64,000 bases of DNA, taken from NCBI RefSeq assembly GCF_035917335.1, contig NZ_CP109067.1:1056501-1120500 (forward strand), given 5' to 3'. The translations under genes and the position numbers were made by a program. The notes beneath the pieces are model-generated. The model was not told where the DNA came from, did no database searches, and saw only the letters and a list, made by a program, of their open reading frames with translations. Of this stretch, positions 14,981-22,589 are shown piece after piece. Each line of letters opens with the position of its first letter. Position 1 is the first letter of the stretch. Source of the DNA: Micromonospora sp. NBC_01813. GTDB lineage: Bacteria > Actinomycetota > Actinomycetes > Mycobacteriales > Micromonosporaceae.

Positions 14981-17425
14981 TCAGCTGTCGGAGATGATCG
15001 CGAATCCCCGGTTCCAGGTCTTCGAATCGACGTCGTCCGGCCGGTAGGCCCGCTCGATGTTGCCGGCGGAGTCGACCGAGAACCAGGAGATCTTGGTGCC
15101 GTACGGCACCGTCAGGGTCTCCGCCCCCTCCCGGATGCCGGCGGAGGCGTAGAGCGTCGACTCGAACGTCGGCTTGCTGTCGTCCAGCGTGTAGAACACC
15201 GCCGCCGGCTCGCTCACCTCGAACTGGATGTCGACCATTCCGGTGGTCGCGCTGGGCGCCGTGACCAGGCTGCTGGTCGGTCGCTTCAGATCCTTGTCGT
15301 AGTCCCGCGCGACCTTCATCAGCTCGACCAGCCCGTTGGAGTACTCCATGGTCTGTTCGTGCGCCTCGGTCCAGGTCGGCTGGAAAGAGGTGCCCACCTC
15401 GAAGTTCCACGCGTAGATGCCGTACTTGTACCAGAGCATGTCGCCGGAGTTGCCGGCGGCCGAGTAGAGCACGTCAGAGATCGGGCCGGTCCGGGCCGGG
15501 GTGACCGCCAGGTTCCGGTGCCGCTTGATCGACGTCAGGATCCGCGACGAGGCACCCCAGAAGAACGACTCCTCGGCCAGGGTCGGCCGGGGTGCGGAGG
15601 TCCGGCCCGGCGTGGCGTACGAGCCGGGTGACCACATGAAGTAGTTGCCGGAGGAGTGCAGGTTCATCGAGAACTTGATGTTGGCCCGGCTGGCCAGCCA
15701 GTCCAGGTTCCTGTTCTCCGGCTCGGAGAGCTCGCTCGGGCCGGCGAAGACGTCGCTGGTGCAGCTGGTGGAGGCGCCCGAGTAGCCGTCGAAGAGGCTG
15801 TACTCGGTGTAGTTGCGGTTGTTGTCCACGCCCCAGGAGTTGCGGGCCAGCGCGTCGGTGGTGCCGCCGTCGGCGCAGTGGTTGGTCATGTTCCGTCGCT
15901 GGGAGGCGAAGTCGTAGAAGGAGTAGTGCCCGCCGTCCGGGTTGATCGACGGGGCGATCCAGATGTCCAACGTACGCAGCAGTTGTTTGGTGTTCTCGTC
16001 GGTCTGGTGGTTACGCAGCAGCCGCTCGGCGGTCTCGATCGTGACCAGCGGGGGCACCCACTCCCGGGCGTGCTCCTGTGCGTAGGCGAGCACACCGGTG
16101 CGGGAACCGTCGCGGTACTTGCCGATGCGCAGCGCGTACACCGGATGCGGGTCGCGTGAGACGGACTCCGGCGCGCTGAGGTTGTCCGACAGCGGTGTCG
16201 GTGCGGCCGGTGCGACCACGCCGTCGCCGACGCTGCCCCGGTAGGTGTAGGCCTTGACCAGGCCACCCGCGCTGGCGTTGATCGCCGCGGCGACCTGTGC
16301 CGCGGTGCTGGTCCGGGTGCCCGCGCTGTCGGTGCCCAGGCTGACCCGGATCGCCGGGCCGGCGACGGTGACCTCGAGGCTCTGGTCGGCGGCGCCGGGG
16401 TCGACCATCTCGACGGTGAGGTCGTTGCCGCCCTCGTGACCCCAGGCGTGTGAGTCGACCGCGACCCGGTTGGCGGTCGCCGCGCCGAGCACCACCTGCG
16501 CCTTGCGTCGGTAGCCGTTGGTCTTGTACGGCAGTTCGACGACCTCGGCCAGGTGCGGGAACTCGTCGGCGAGCGCCTTGATCCGGTCGTACAACTCGGT
16601 CGGGGTGAGATAGCTGGTGACGAAGTCCTTCTGGTAACCCGGGCCCTCGGGGGCTTCATCGGAGATCGGCAGCCATTCTTTGACCTGGACCTGCGCCACG
16701 TCACCGGTCGGGCTGACGATCTGGATCCGGTCGGGTCGGGCGCTCACCGTGGCGGCTCCCCGGTGGTAGAGGTAGACCCCGGCGTCGACGAAGCGCGAGA
16801 TGGTCTGGCTGCCTCCGGAGCCCAGCTCGGTGCCCGGACCGCTGTCGCGGGTGACGGTCAACGAGCTGCCGACGGTCTGTCCCTGGGCCCACTTGGCCTC
16901 GACCGACAGCACCTGGCTGGTGCCGGAGGTGTAGTAGTCGGCGCGGATGATTTTCACATCGGAGGTGGCGGCGCTCTGCTCGACGCGGGCGGTGAACGCC
17001 TCGTTGGCCGCCTCGTTCGCGGCGATGATCGCCTCGCGCTCGGCGATCCGGGCATCGGTGTCGGCCGCGTCGTGCAGGGTCGCGCCGATCTCGTAGCCGA
17101 GGGTCCGCAACCCGTCGAGCTCGTTCGGCGTGACCACGGCGTGCACCACGATGCCGGCGGCGGTCTGGGAGACATGGTGGTCGAGGTCGACCCCGGTCGC
17201 CACGAGCCCGTCGAGCTCGTCGCGGTCGGCCACGACGACCTCCACGACGCTGGCCTGCTCACCGGCGAAGCGTTCGAGGACCGCGTGGACGGCGTTGTCG
17301 TCAGTGGAGTCGGGGACGTCGGTGGGCACGGCGGTGGCCGGCCCGGCCAGGAGGACGACGGCGGTGGCCGCGGCGGTGGCCGCAGCCAGGTGTCGACGCC
17401 ACTGCGGCAGTCGGGATGGGTCCAT
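14981..17425 (-). CDS. Secreted M14 zinc carboxypeptidase
   Basis: An 814-residue exported metallopeptidase. A signal peptide (1-35, 'LLAGPATAVPT') precedes a long N-terminal region without a clear family (40-300). The M14 catalytic domain spans about 295-715: zinc ligands H452 and E455 in 'QEHAREWVPP' and H590 in 'NLHSSGNYF', with catalytic E676 in 'AWNFEVGTSF'. A C-terminal chitobiase-like or Ig-like domain (about 725-814) contains 'FYTLDDSKPTF'. Members remove C-terminal residues from peptides outside the cell. The ATG at 17425 was chosen because GAAAGG stands eight bases upstream; a GTG at 17452 is in frame. Monocistronic. Confidence 0.9.
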   Translation of the reverse strand: MDPSRLPQWRRHLAAATAAATAVVLLAGPATAVPTDVPDSTDDNAVHAVLERFAGEQASVVEVVVADRDELDGLVATGVDLDHHVSQTAAGIVVHAVVTPNELDGLRTLGYEIGATLHDAADTDARIAEREAIIAANEAANEAFTARVEQSAATSDVKIIRADYYTSGTSQVLSVEAKWAQGQTVGSSLTVTRDSGPGTELGSGGSQTISRFVDAGVYLYHRGAATVSARPDRIQIVSPTGDVAQVQVKEWLPISDEAPEGPGYQKDFVTSYLTPTELYDRIKALADEFPHLAEVVELPYKTNGYRRKAQVVLGAATANRVAVDSHAWGHEGGNDLTVEMVDPGAADQSLEVTVAGPAIRVSLGTDSAGTRTSTAAQVAAAINASAGGLVKAYTYRGSVGDGVVAPAAPTPLSDNLSAPESVSRDPHPVYALRIGKYRDGSRTGVLAYAQEHAREWVPPLVTIETAERLLRNHQTDENTKQLLRTLDIWIAPSINPDGGHYSFYDFASQRRNMTNHCADGGTTDALARNSWGVDNNRNYTEYSLFDGYSGASTSCTSDVFAGPSELSEPENRNLDWLASRANIKFSMNLHSSGNYFMWSPGSYATPGRTSAPRPTLAEESFFWGASSRILTSIKRHRNLAVTPARTGPISDVLYSAAGNSGDMLWYKYGIYAWNFEVGTSFQPTWTEAHEQTMEYSNGLVELMKVARDYDKDLKRPTSSLVTAPSATTGMVDIQFEVSEPAAVFYTLDDSKPTFESTLYASAGIREGAETLTVPYGTKISWFSVDSAGNIERAYRPDDVDSKTWNRGFAIISDS

Positions 17426-17559
17426 TTTCGTACCTTTCACCTGCGTTGCCACTGATCAGGGGTGGGAACAGGGCGCTCTACCGTGCGTCAGGGTGACAGG
17501 TCGACTACAGAGATCAACTGGTTGGCTCATCCTTGACGGCACCATCTCGATCTGTCAAT

Positions 17560-17593
17560 GGATCCGTGGCCCAACCGGATCCGTGGCCCAACC
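17560..17593. repeat. Perfect 17-bp tandem duplication
   Basis: GGATCCGTGGCCCAACC occurs twice with no spacer (17560-17576, 17577-17593), between the carboxypeptidase start and the end of the next gene. It could be a replication slippage product. It contains a BamHI-type site and no clear operator symmetry. Confidence 0.8.
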
Positions 17594-17618
17594 AGCAATC
17601 GGCGGCGGGCGTAGTGGC

Positions 17619-18755
17619 TCAGGCCTGATTGGAGCCGTCGGCCACTGCCGACCGAAGACGTTCACAGGCCGGCCCGGCGGCGCTGAGCAGCCGCTCGGTG
17701 GCGTCCGCCGGCAACCCACGCTCAGCCGCGCTCCAGCCGATCCACGCGGTGGCGACCTCCGGCAGGACCCTGCCCACCGCCGGATCGGCGGCGGCTGCAG
17801 TGGCCAGGGCGGCCAGACCGAGCACGGCGAGCACCCGTCGGGGACCCAGGTGCAACGGATGGCATGCCGCCTGTTCGACGAACTGTTCGACAAGCAGGTC
17901 CACGGCCTGGCGCGTCGGCTCGCCGCCGGCAAGTCCGGCTGCGGCGTCCGAAGCAAGGAACGTCTGCTTCAGCAGCTCGATCTCCACAGTGCTGGGAAAA
18001 ATCTCTGGCGGCGACGGGACGTCGCTCAATCCACGGGCGCGGGCCAGCGTCAAGGCCCGCATTTTCCGGTACGTCGAAGGTAGGGGGGTGAGGTTGTACT
18101 CCGGCATCTCCGCGATCTCGTCCGAGGTGGCCACCGCGTCCTCGAGGAGGCGTCGGGCCATCGCCGGATCGAGTGCCTCGCTGACCATCCCGTCGTCGCC
18201 GCCGTTGACATCACGCAGGATGTCCAGCATGGATGCGACCCGCAGGCCTAGGGTCAACTCCCGGAAGCGACCACCCCCGATCGTCCGGTCGATCACCGCG
18301 AGCACGCCGTGCTCGTCGGCGCCGTCGTACGAGAAGGTGGCGAGGACGATCGCGGTCTCGCCGAAATGATCGTGGGCCCACCAGCAACCTTCCATCCGGA
18401 CGTGGCCGATCGTGGCGGCCCACGGTGGCTCGGGATGACCCTCGCGAACGAGCCTGTCGGCGTGCGCCCGGGCAAGCTCGCGCTGGGTGTCGACCGGGCT
18501 CATCGCCTGGAAGCCACGCAGCGCCGCGACCGCCGTAGGTGTCTGCCGTCGCCCCAACTCGTCGATGATCCTGGCGTCGTCCTGCACGGCGTCGGACATC
18601 CGGGGTCCGAACCCCTCTGCGTTCTCGTGGGCGAGCAGTTGGGTCATACTCTGTTCCACCGACCACGGCGATTCGCGGCGTACCAGCGAGAAGTTCCATT
18701 CGATGAAGTCCGCGCCGGCCGTGGCGCGACTGGCATCTCGATCTAGTTCACCCAT
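17619..18755 (-). CDS. Protein of unknown function (378 aa)
   Basis: I do not recognise this protein. It is soluble, without signal peptide or membrane segment. The N-terminal two thirds mix charged helices with 'IGHVRMEGCWWAHDHFGETA' and 'AVIDRTIGGGRFRELTLGLR', which look like strands of an alpha/beta or tandem-barrel domain; the last 130 residues are helical and Ala-rich. Related proteins are common in streptomycetes as hypothetical proteins, as far as I can judge from the sequence style. I chose the ATG at 18755; an upstream TTG-type extension to 18800 would cover a palindrome (18758-18770) that touches the start codon and may be an operator. Divergent from alr. Confidence 0.65.
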   Translation of the reverse strand: MGELDRDASRATAGADFIEWNFSLVRRESPWSVEQSMTQLLAHENAEGFGPRMSDAVQDDARIIDELGRRQTPTAVAALRGFQAMSPVDTQRELARAHADRLVREGHPEPPWAATIGHVRMEGCWWAHDHFGETAIVLATFSYDGADEHGVLAVIDRTIGGGRFRELTLGLRVASMLDILRDVNGGDDGMVSEALDPAMARRLLEDAVATSDEIAEMPEYNLTPLPSTYRKMRALTLARARGLSDVPSPPEIFPSTVEIELLKQTFLASDAAAGLAGGEPTRQAVDLLVEQFVEQAACHPLHLGPRRVLAVLGLAALATAAAADPAVGRVLPEVATAWIGWSAAERGLPADATERLLSAAGPACERLRSAVADGSNQA

Positions 18756-18757
18756 TG

Positions 18758-18770
18758 TGCGATTGTCGCA
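18758..18770. promoter_or_regulatory. Palindrome next to the 18755 start codon
   Basis: TGCGA-TTG-TCGCA has five-base arms and begins three bases from the start codon of the unknown gene. Candidate operator only. Confidence 0.35.
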
Positions 18771-18840
18771 GCAGACTGTCCGGATTGCGACCACAAGCAT
18801 TGACCCGTGGCACTGGTTGTCGGCGTACTTGAGCTTCCGG

Positions 18841-18852
18841 GTGCAATTGCAC
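18841..18852. promoter_or_regulatory. Perfect 12-bp palindrome in the divergent alr promoter region
   Basis: GTGCAATTGCAC lies midway between two divergent genes. A perfect AT-centred palindrome is rare in this DNA and is a candidate regulator site. Confidence 0.4.
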
Positions 18853-18932
18853 TTTTCTGGCAGGTGGTCACTTGCTCACCACGCGCTTCCGGTGGCGTGT
18901 CGGGCCAGGTCATGGCCCGGTCGTGGTCAGCG

Positions 18933-18960
18933 TTGCCGCCGTCGTGGCCAGCGGTATAGT
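18933..18960 (+). promoter_or_regulatory. Candidate vegetative promoter of alr-ddl
   Basis: TTGCCG (18933-18938) and TATAGT (18955-18960) are 16 bases apart, a fair match to the main sigma factor consensus. The alr start is 86 bases further on. Confidence 0.5.
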
Positions 18961-19045
18961 GGCGCCGCGCCGCCGACAGGAGCACCACTTCGACCTGCAG
19001 GGATGTAGTCACCCCTGGTAGTTGTTTTGCCCACGGGAGGGATCA

Positions 19046-20242
19046 GTGCCGGACGAAGGACCCCGCCTCGGTCCGCACACCGTGGTGACGCCCGACCGCG
19101 CACTCGCCGAAGCCGTGGTCGATCTGGCGGCCATCCGGGGGAACGTGCGCACCATCACGGCGGTCGCCGAAACCCCCTTACTCGCGGTAGTGAAGGCGAA
19201 TGGTTTCGGTCACGGCACCTTCGAGGTGGCGCGGGCGGCGCTCAGTGCCGGTGCGACCTGGCTCGGTGTCACCTCGGCCGCGGAGGCGCTCGCCGTGCGG
19301 TCCGCCGGGATCGGTGCCCCCGTGCTGAGCTGGCTGCACCGTCCCGACGAGGATTTCGCGGCGCTGATCGCCGCGTCGGTGGACATCGCGGTATCAACCG
19401 GACCGCACCTGGACGCGGTCGCCCGGTCGGCCCGTGACCTGGGCTCGCCAGCGGTGGTCCAGCTCAAGGCCGACACCGGGCTGTCCCGTAACGGCGCGGT
19501 GAGCGCGGACTGGTCGGACCTCACCAGCGCCGCCCGCAGGTACGAGGTCGAGGGGACCGTCCAGGTCCGGGGGGTCTGGTCACACCTGACCAACGCCGAG
19601 GTGCCCGGCTGCCCGAGCATCGCCCAGCAGGTCGCGGACTTCGAAGAGGCGGTGCAGGTGGCCCGGCGTGCCGGTCTGGACCCAGCGCTGCTGCACCTGG
19701 CGAATTCGGCGGCGGCGCTGACCGCCGCCGAGACCCGCTATGACCTGTGTCGGATCGGCATCGCGCTCTACGGGGTGCACCCGTCGCACAGCACCCTGAC
19801 CAGCGCCGTCACCCTGCGCCCGGCGATGACCCTGCGGTCCACCGTGGTCAACGTGAAGCGGGTGCCGGCGGGCACCAGTGTCTCCTACGGACTGCGTCAC
19901 GTCACCGACCGGTCCACGACGTTGGCTCTGCTGCCGTTGGGGTTCGGCGACGGGCTGCCCCGCACCGCGGAAGGGCGCGCGGCGGTACAGTTGGGCGGCG
20001 CGCGGCGGCCGATCGTCGGTCGCATCGCGATGGACCAGTGCGTGGTCGACGTCGGCGACCTTCCGGTGGCGCTCGGCGACCCGGTCGTCGTCTTCGGTTG
20101 CGACGACGACGCGGTGCCCGACGCCGCCCCGTCCGTGGCGGACTGGGCGCGCTGGGCCGGCACCAACCCGCACGAGATCCTCACCGGGATCGGCGCCAGA
20201 GTGGCACGCAGGTACGTCAACACGGAGGCAACGATCGTATGA
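19046..20242 (+). CDS. alr: Alanine racemase
   Basis: The 398-residue protein is a PLP enzyme that converts L-Ala to D-Ala for peptidoglycan. The PLP lysine is in 'LLAVVKANGFGHG' (near residue 42), a change from the more common 'KANAYGHG'. The barrel is followed by the C-terminal beta domain with the catalytic Tyr in 'SVSYGLRHVT' and 'GRIAMDQCVVDV'. The GTG at 19046 has GGAGGG close upstream; a TTG at 19022 is less likely. The stop overlaps the start of the D-Ala-D-Ala ligase gene by four bases, so D-Ala formation and use are coupled. A promoter-like pair lies at 18933-18960. Whether this is the only alr of the genome cannot be seen. Confidence 0.93.
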   Translation: MPDEGPRLGPHTVVTPDRALAEAVVDLAAIRGNVRTITAVAETPLLAVVKANGFGHGTFEVARAALSAGATWLGVTSAAEALAVRSAGIGAPVLSWLHRPDEDFAALIAASVDIAVSTGPHLDAVARSARDLGSPAVVQLKADTGLSRNGAVSADWSDLTSAARRYEVEGTVQVRGVWSHLTNAEVPGCPSIAQQVADFEEAVQVARRAGLDPALLHLANSAAALTAAETRYDLCRIGIALYGVHPSHSTLTSAVTLRPAMTLRSTVVNVKRVPAGTSVSYGLRHVTDRSTTLALLPLGFGDGLPRTAEGRAAVQLGGARRPIVGRIAMDQCVVDVGDLPVALGDPVVVFGCDDDAVPDAAPSVADWARWAGTNPHEILTGIGARVARRYVNTEATIV

Positions 20243-21297
20243 GCATCCGGATAGCCGTCCTGTCGGGTGGCCGCAGCGGTGAGCACGAGGTGTCCCGGCG
20301 CTCGGGCGAAAGCATCGTCGCCCACCTCGACCCGGCCACCTACCAGGTCACCCAGGTGCTCATCGGCCGGGACGGGAGCTGGTCGATCGACGGCGAGCCG
20401 GCCACCCTGCCGGCGGCGTTGTCGATGCTGTGCGACCAGGACGTGGTCTTCCCCGCCTTCCACGGCCCCTACGGCGAGGACGGCACGGTCCAGTCGATGC
20501 TGGAGTGGCTGGACGTCCCGTACGTCGGCAACGGGGTCCTGGCCAGCGCGGCCGGCATGGACAAGGCGATGACGAAGACGTTGCTCGCTGCGGATGGTCT
20601 GCGTACCGCCGCCGCGGTGACGCTGCGGCCCGGCGACGAGCTCTCGCAGGAGGACCAGTGGCGGCTGGGGCTGCCGGTCTTCGTCAAGCCCGCGCGGGCC
20701 GGCTCCAGCCTGGGCGTGTCCCGCGTCGAAAACTGGTCGCAGCTGCCCGCCGCGCTCGACAAGGCCCGGCAGGTCGACGAGAAGGTCCTGGTGGAGCAGG
20801 CCGTGTCCGGTCGGGAGATCGACGTGGCCGTTCTGCAGTACCCCGACGGTCGGGTCGTGGCCGGACCGCCGTTGGAGATCGTGGCCGACGCCGCGTTCTT
20901 CGACTACGACGCCAAGTACGACGGCAGCGCCGTGTTCCACATCCCGGCCGCCCTGGATTCGGTCACCACCCAGCTGCTGCAGGACCGGGCGGTACAGGCA
21001 TTCCAGTCACTGGGCTGCCGTGGCCTGCTCCGGGTCGACTTCTTCCTCCCCGGAGCCGCCGTGGTAGCGTCGCGAGTGGATGGTCTCGGGTCGCAGGTGG
21101 ATGCTGCCGATGGGTCTGCCCCGATCGAGCCGGTGGTCAACGAGGTCAACACCTTCCCGGGTTTCACCAACGCCTCCCAGTACCCGCGGATCTGGCAGCA
21201 GGCTGGCCTTGGCTTTCCGCAGTTGCTCGACATCCTGATCGAGGGTGGGCGCACCCTGCCGACAGCGGGCACGCCGGTCACGTCGGGCCAGGTCTGA
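20239..21297 (+). CDS. ddl: D-alanine--D-alanine ligase
   Basis: This ATP-grasp enzyme (352 residues) joins two D-Ala for peptidoglycan precursors. Visible are 'VLSGGRSGEHEVS' (N-terminal substrate loop), 'FPAFHGPYGEDG', 'VKPARAGSSLGVS' (ATP lid) and the metal-binding 'VVNEVNTFPGFT'. The omega-loop has Tyr ('FFDYDAKYDG'), which in this family fits D-Ala rather than D-Lac as second substrate. An extra loop of about 20 residues rich in Val, Asp and Gly (around residues 276-295) interrupts the end of the third domain; it is not common in Ddl proteins. The ATG at 20239 overlaps alr. The acyltransferase gene follows after 66 bases. Confidence 0.93.
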   Translation: MSIRIAVLSGGRSGEHEVSRRSGESIVAHLDPATYQVTQVLIGRDGSWSIDGEPATLPAALSMLCDQDVVFPAFHGPYGEDGTVQSMLEWLDVPYVGNGVLASAAGMDKAMTKTLLAADGLRTAAAVTLRPGDELSQEDQWRLGLPVFVKPARAGSSLGVSRVENWSQLPAALDKARQVDEKVLVEQAVSGREIDVAVLQYPDGRVVAGPPLEIVADAAFFDYDAKYDGSAVFHIPAALDSVTTQLLQDRAVQAFQSLGCRGLLRVDFFLPGAAVVASRVDGLGSQVDAADGSAPIEPVVNEVNTFPGFTNASQYPRIWQQAGLGFPQLLDILIEGGRTLPTAGTPVTSGQV

Positions 21298-21363
21298 CGA
21301 CTCCGGTCGGTCGGGGACCGCGCAGGTACCCGCCCCCGCCCCTACAGAACAGCGAGTCCAGGC

Positions 21364-22497
21364 ATGAGACGGCTGTACGAACTCGACCTGCTGAGGATTC
21401 TGGCAGCCGTCTTCGTCGTCATCTTCCATTACACCTTCACCGGATGGATGCAGGGCCACACCTCGCTGGCGTTTCCGACCTTCGGTGAGGTCGCCCGGTA
21501 CGGCTATCTCGGTGTCGACCTGTTCTTCATGATCAGCGGGTTCGTCGTCCTGCTGAGCGCGTGGGGCCGGCGGCCCAGCAAGTTCGTGATCTCGCGGATC
21601 GTGCGTCTCTACCCGGCCTTCTGGTTCGCCGTCACCCTCACTGCCCTGGTCAGCGTCCTGTCGGGCGCGTTCCCGGTCAGCCTCTGGCAGTATCTGGCGA
21701 ACCTCACGATGGTGCATCCGGCGCTCAACGTGGCAGACATCGACGTCGTCTACTGGACGCTCTGGGCCGAGATCCGGTTCTACGTGGTGGTGTTCGTCCT
21801 CGCCTGTATCGGGTTGACCCGCAGAAGGGTGCTCAACACCCTCTGGGGCTGGCTGGCGCTGACCGGCCTGCTGCAGGCAGGTCTGCTTCCCTCGGTCGCT
21901 GAGGTGCTCCTGCAGACGACGTTCGCCCACTACTTCATCGCCGGGATGGCGTTGGGGCTGGTCCACCGGTTCGGGATGACCTGGGAGCTGGCCGCGATCC
22001 TGGTGCTGTCGTACGCGAACGCCCTCTACCGGGGGATCGGGTTCGCCGGCGACGTCGCGGACCGGTACGAGGTCCCGTTCCATCCCTGGGTCATCGTGGT
22101 GGTGATCTGGCTGATCTATCTGGTGATGCTGCTGGTCGCGCTGGGGGTCACCACACCGGTGGGCCGCCCGTGGTTCTCCGTCGCCGGATCCCTGACCTAT
22201 CCGCTCTACCTGGTGCACGGCAACGTCGGCTTCGTGATACTGGCCTGGTTCGGGGAGTTGTTCGCACCGTCGCTGGTGCTGCGCTGGGTGCTGGTGCTGG
22301 GCCTCGTCGGGGCCATGGCGGCGTTCGCGTACGGAATTCATCTGCTGATCGAACGTCCGGTGGCGTCGCGACTGAAGCGGGTCCTGGAAGCCGCCGCGCG
22401 GGTCCTCCCGGGATCGGGCAAGGCCCCGGGCGGACCGCCCGGCCCGGCGAACGACCAGCGGGTCGAACGGGACCCGGCGCCGGCCGGCGGGCGGTGA
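21364..22497 (+). CDS. Acyltransferase-3 family membrane protein
   Basis: A 377-residue integral membrane protein with about ten hydrophobic segments. The N-terminus 'LYELDLLRILAAVFVVIFHY' holds the Arg and His that define the acyltransferase-3 (OafA/NodX/ExoZ) family. Such proteins move acetyl or other short acyl groups onto sugars of surface polysaccharides, glycolipids or antibiotics. The C-terminal tail from about residue 345 is Pro/Gly/Arg-rich and probably disordered in the cytoplasm. It lies 66 bases after ddl in the same direction, so it may be read from the same promoter; a role in modifying a cell-wall glycan would fit, but the acceptor is unknown. Confidence 0.88.
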   Translation: MRRLYELDLLRILAAVFVVIFHYTFTGWMQGHTSLAFPTFGEVARYGYLGVDLFFMISGFVVLLSAWGRRPSKFVISRIVRLYPAFWFAVTLTALVSVLSGAFPVSLWQYLANLTMVHPALNVADIDVVYWTLWAEIRFYVVVFVLACIGLTRRRVLNTLWGWLALTGLLQAGLLPSVAEVLLQTTFAHYFIAGMALGLVHRFGMTWELAAILVLSYANALYRGIGFAGDVADRYEVPFHPWVIVVVIWLIYLVMLLVALGVTTPVGRPWFSVAGSLTYPLYLVHGNVGFVILAWFGELFAPSLVLRWVLVLGLVGAMAAFAYGIHLLIERPVASRLKRVLEAAARVLPGSGKAPGGPPGPANDQRVERDPAPAGGR

Positions 22498-22589
22498 ATC
22501 CGACCCCGTACGGGTGGCAGTCGGGCCGGTGCTGCTGAACTTCATCTGGTGGAAACCCAGCGACCCTCTGTCGTTGGTAGTGTCCCGCC

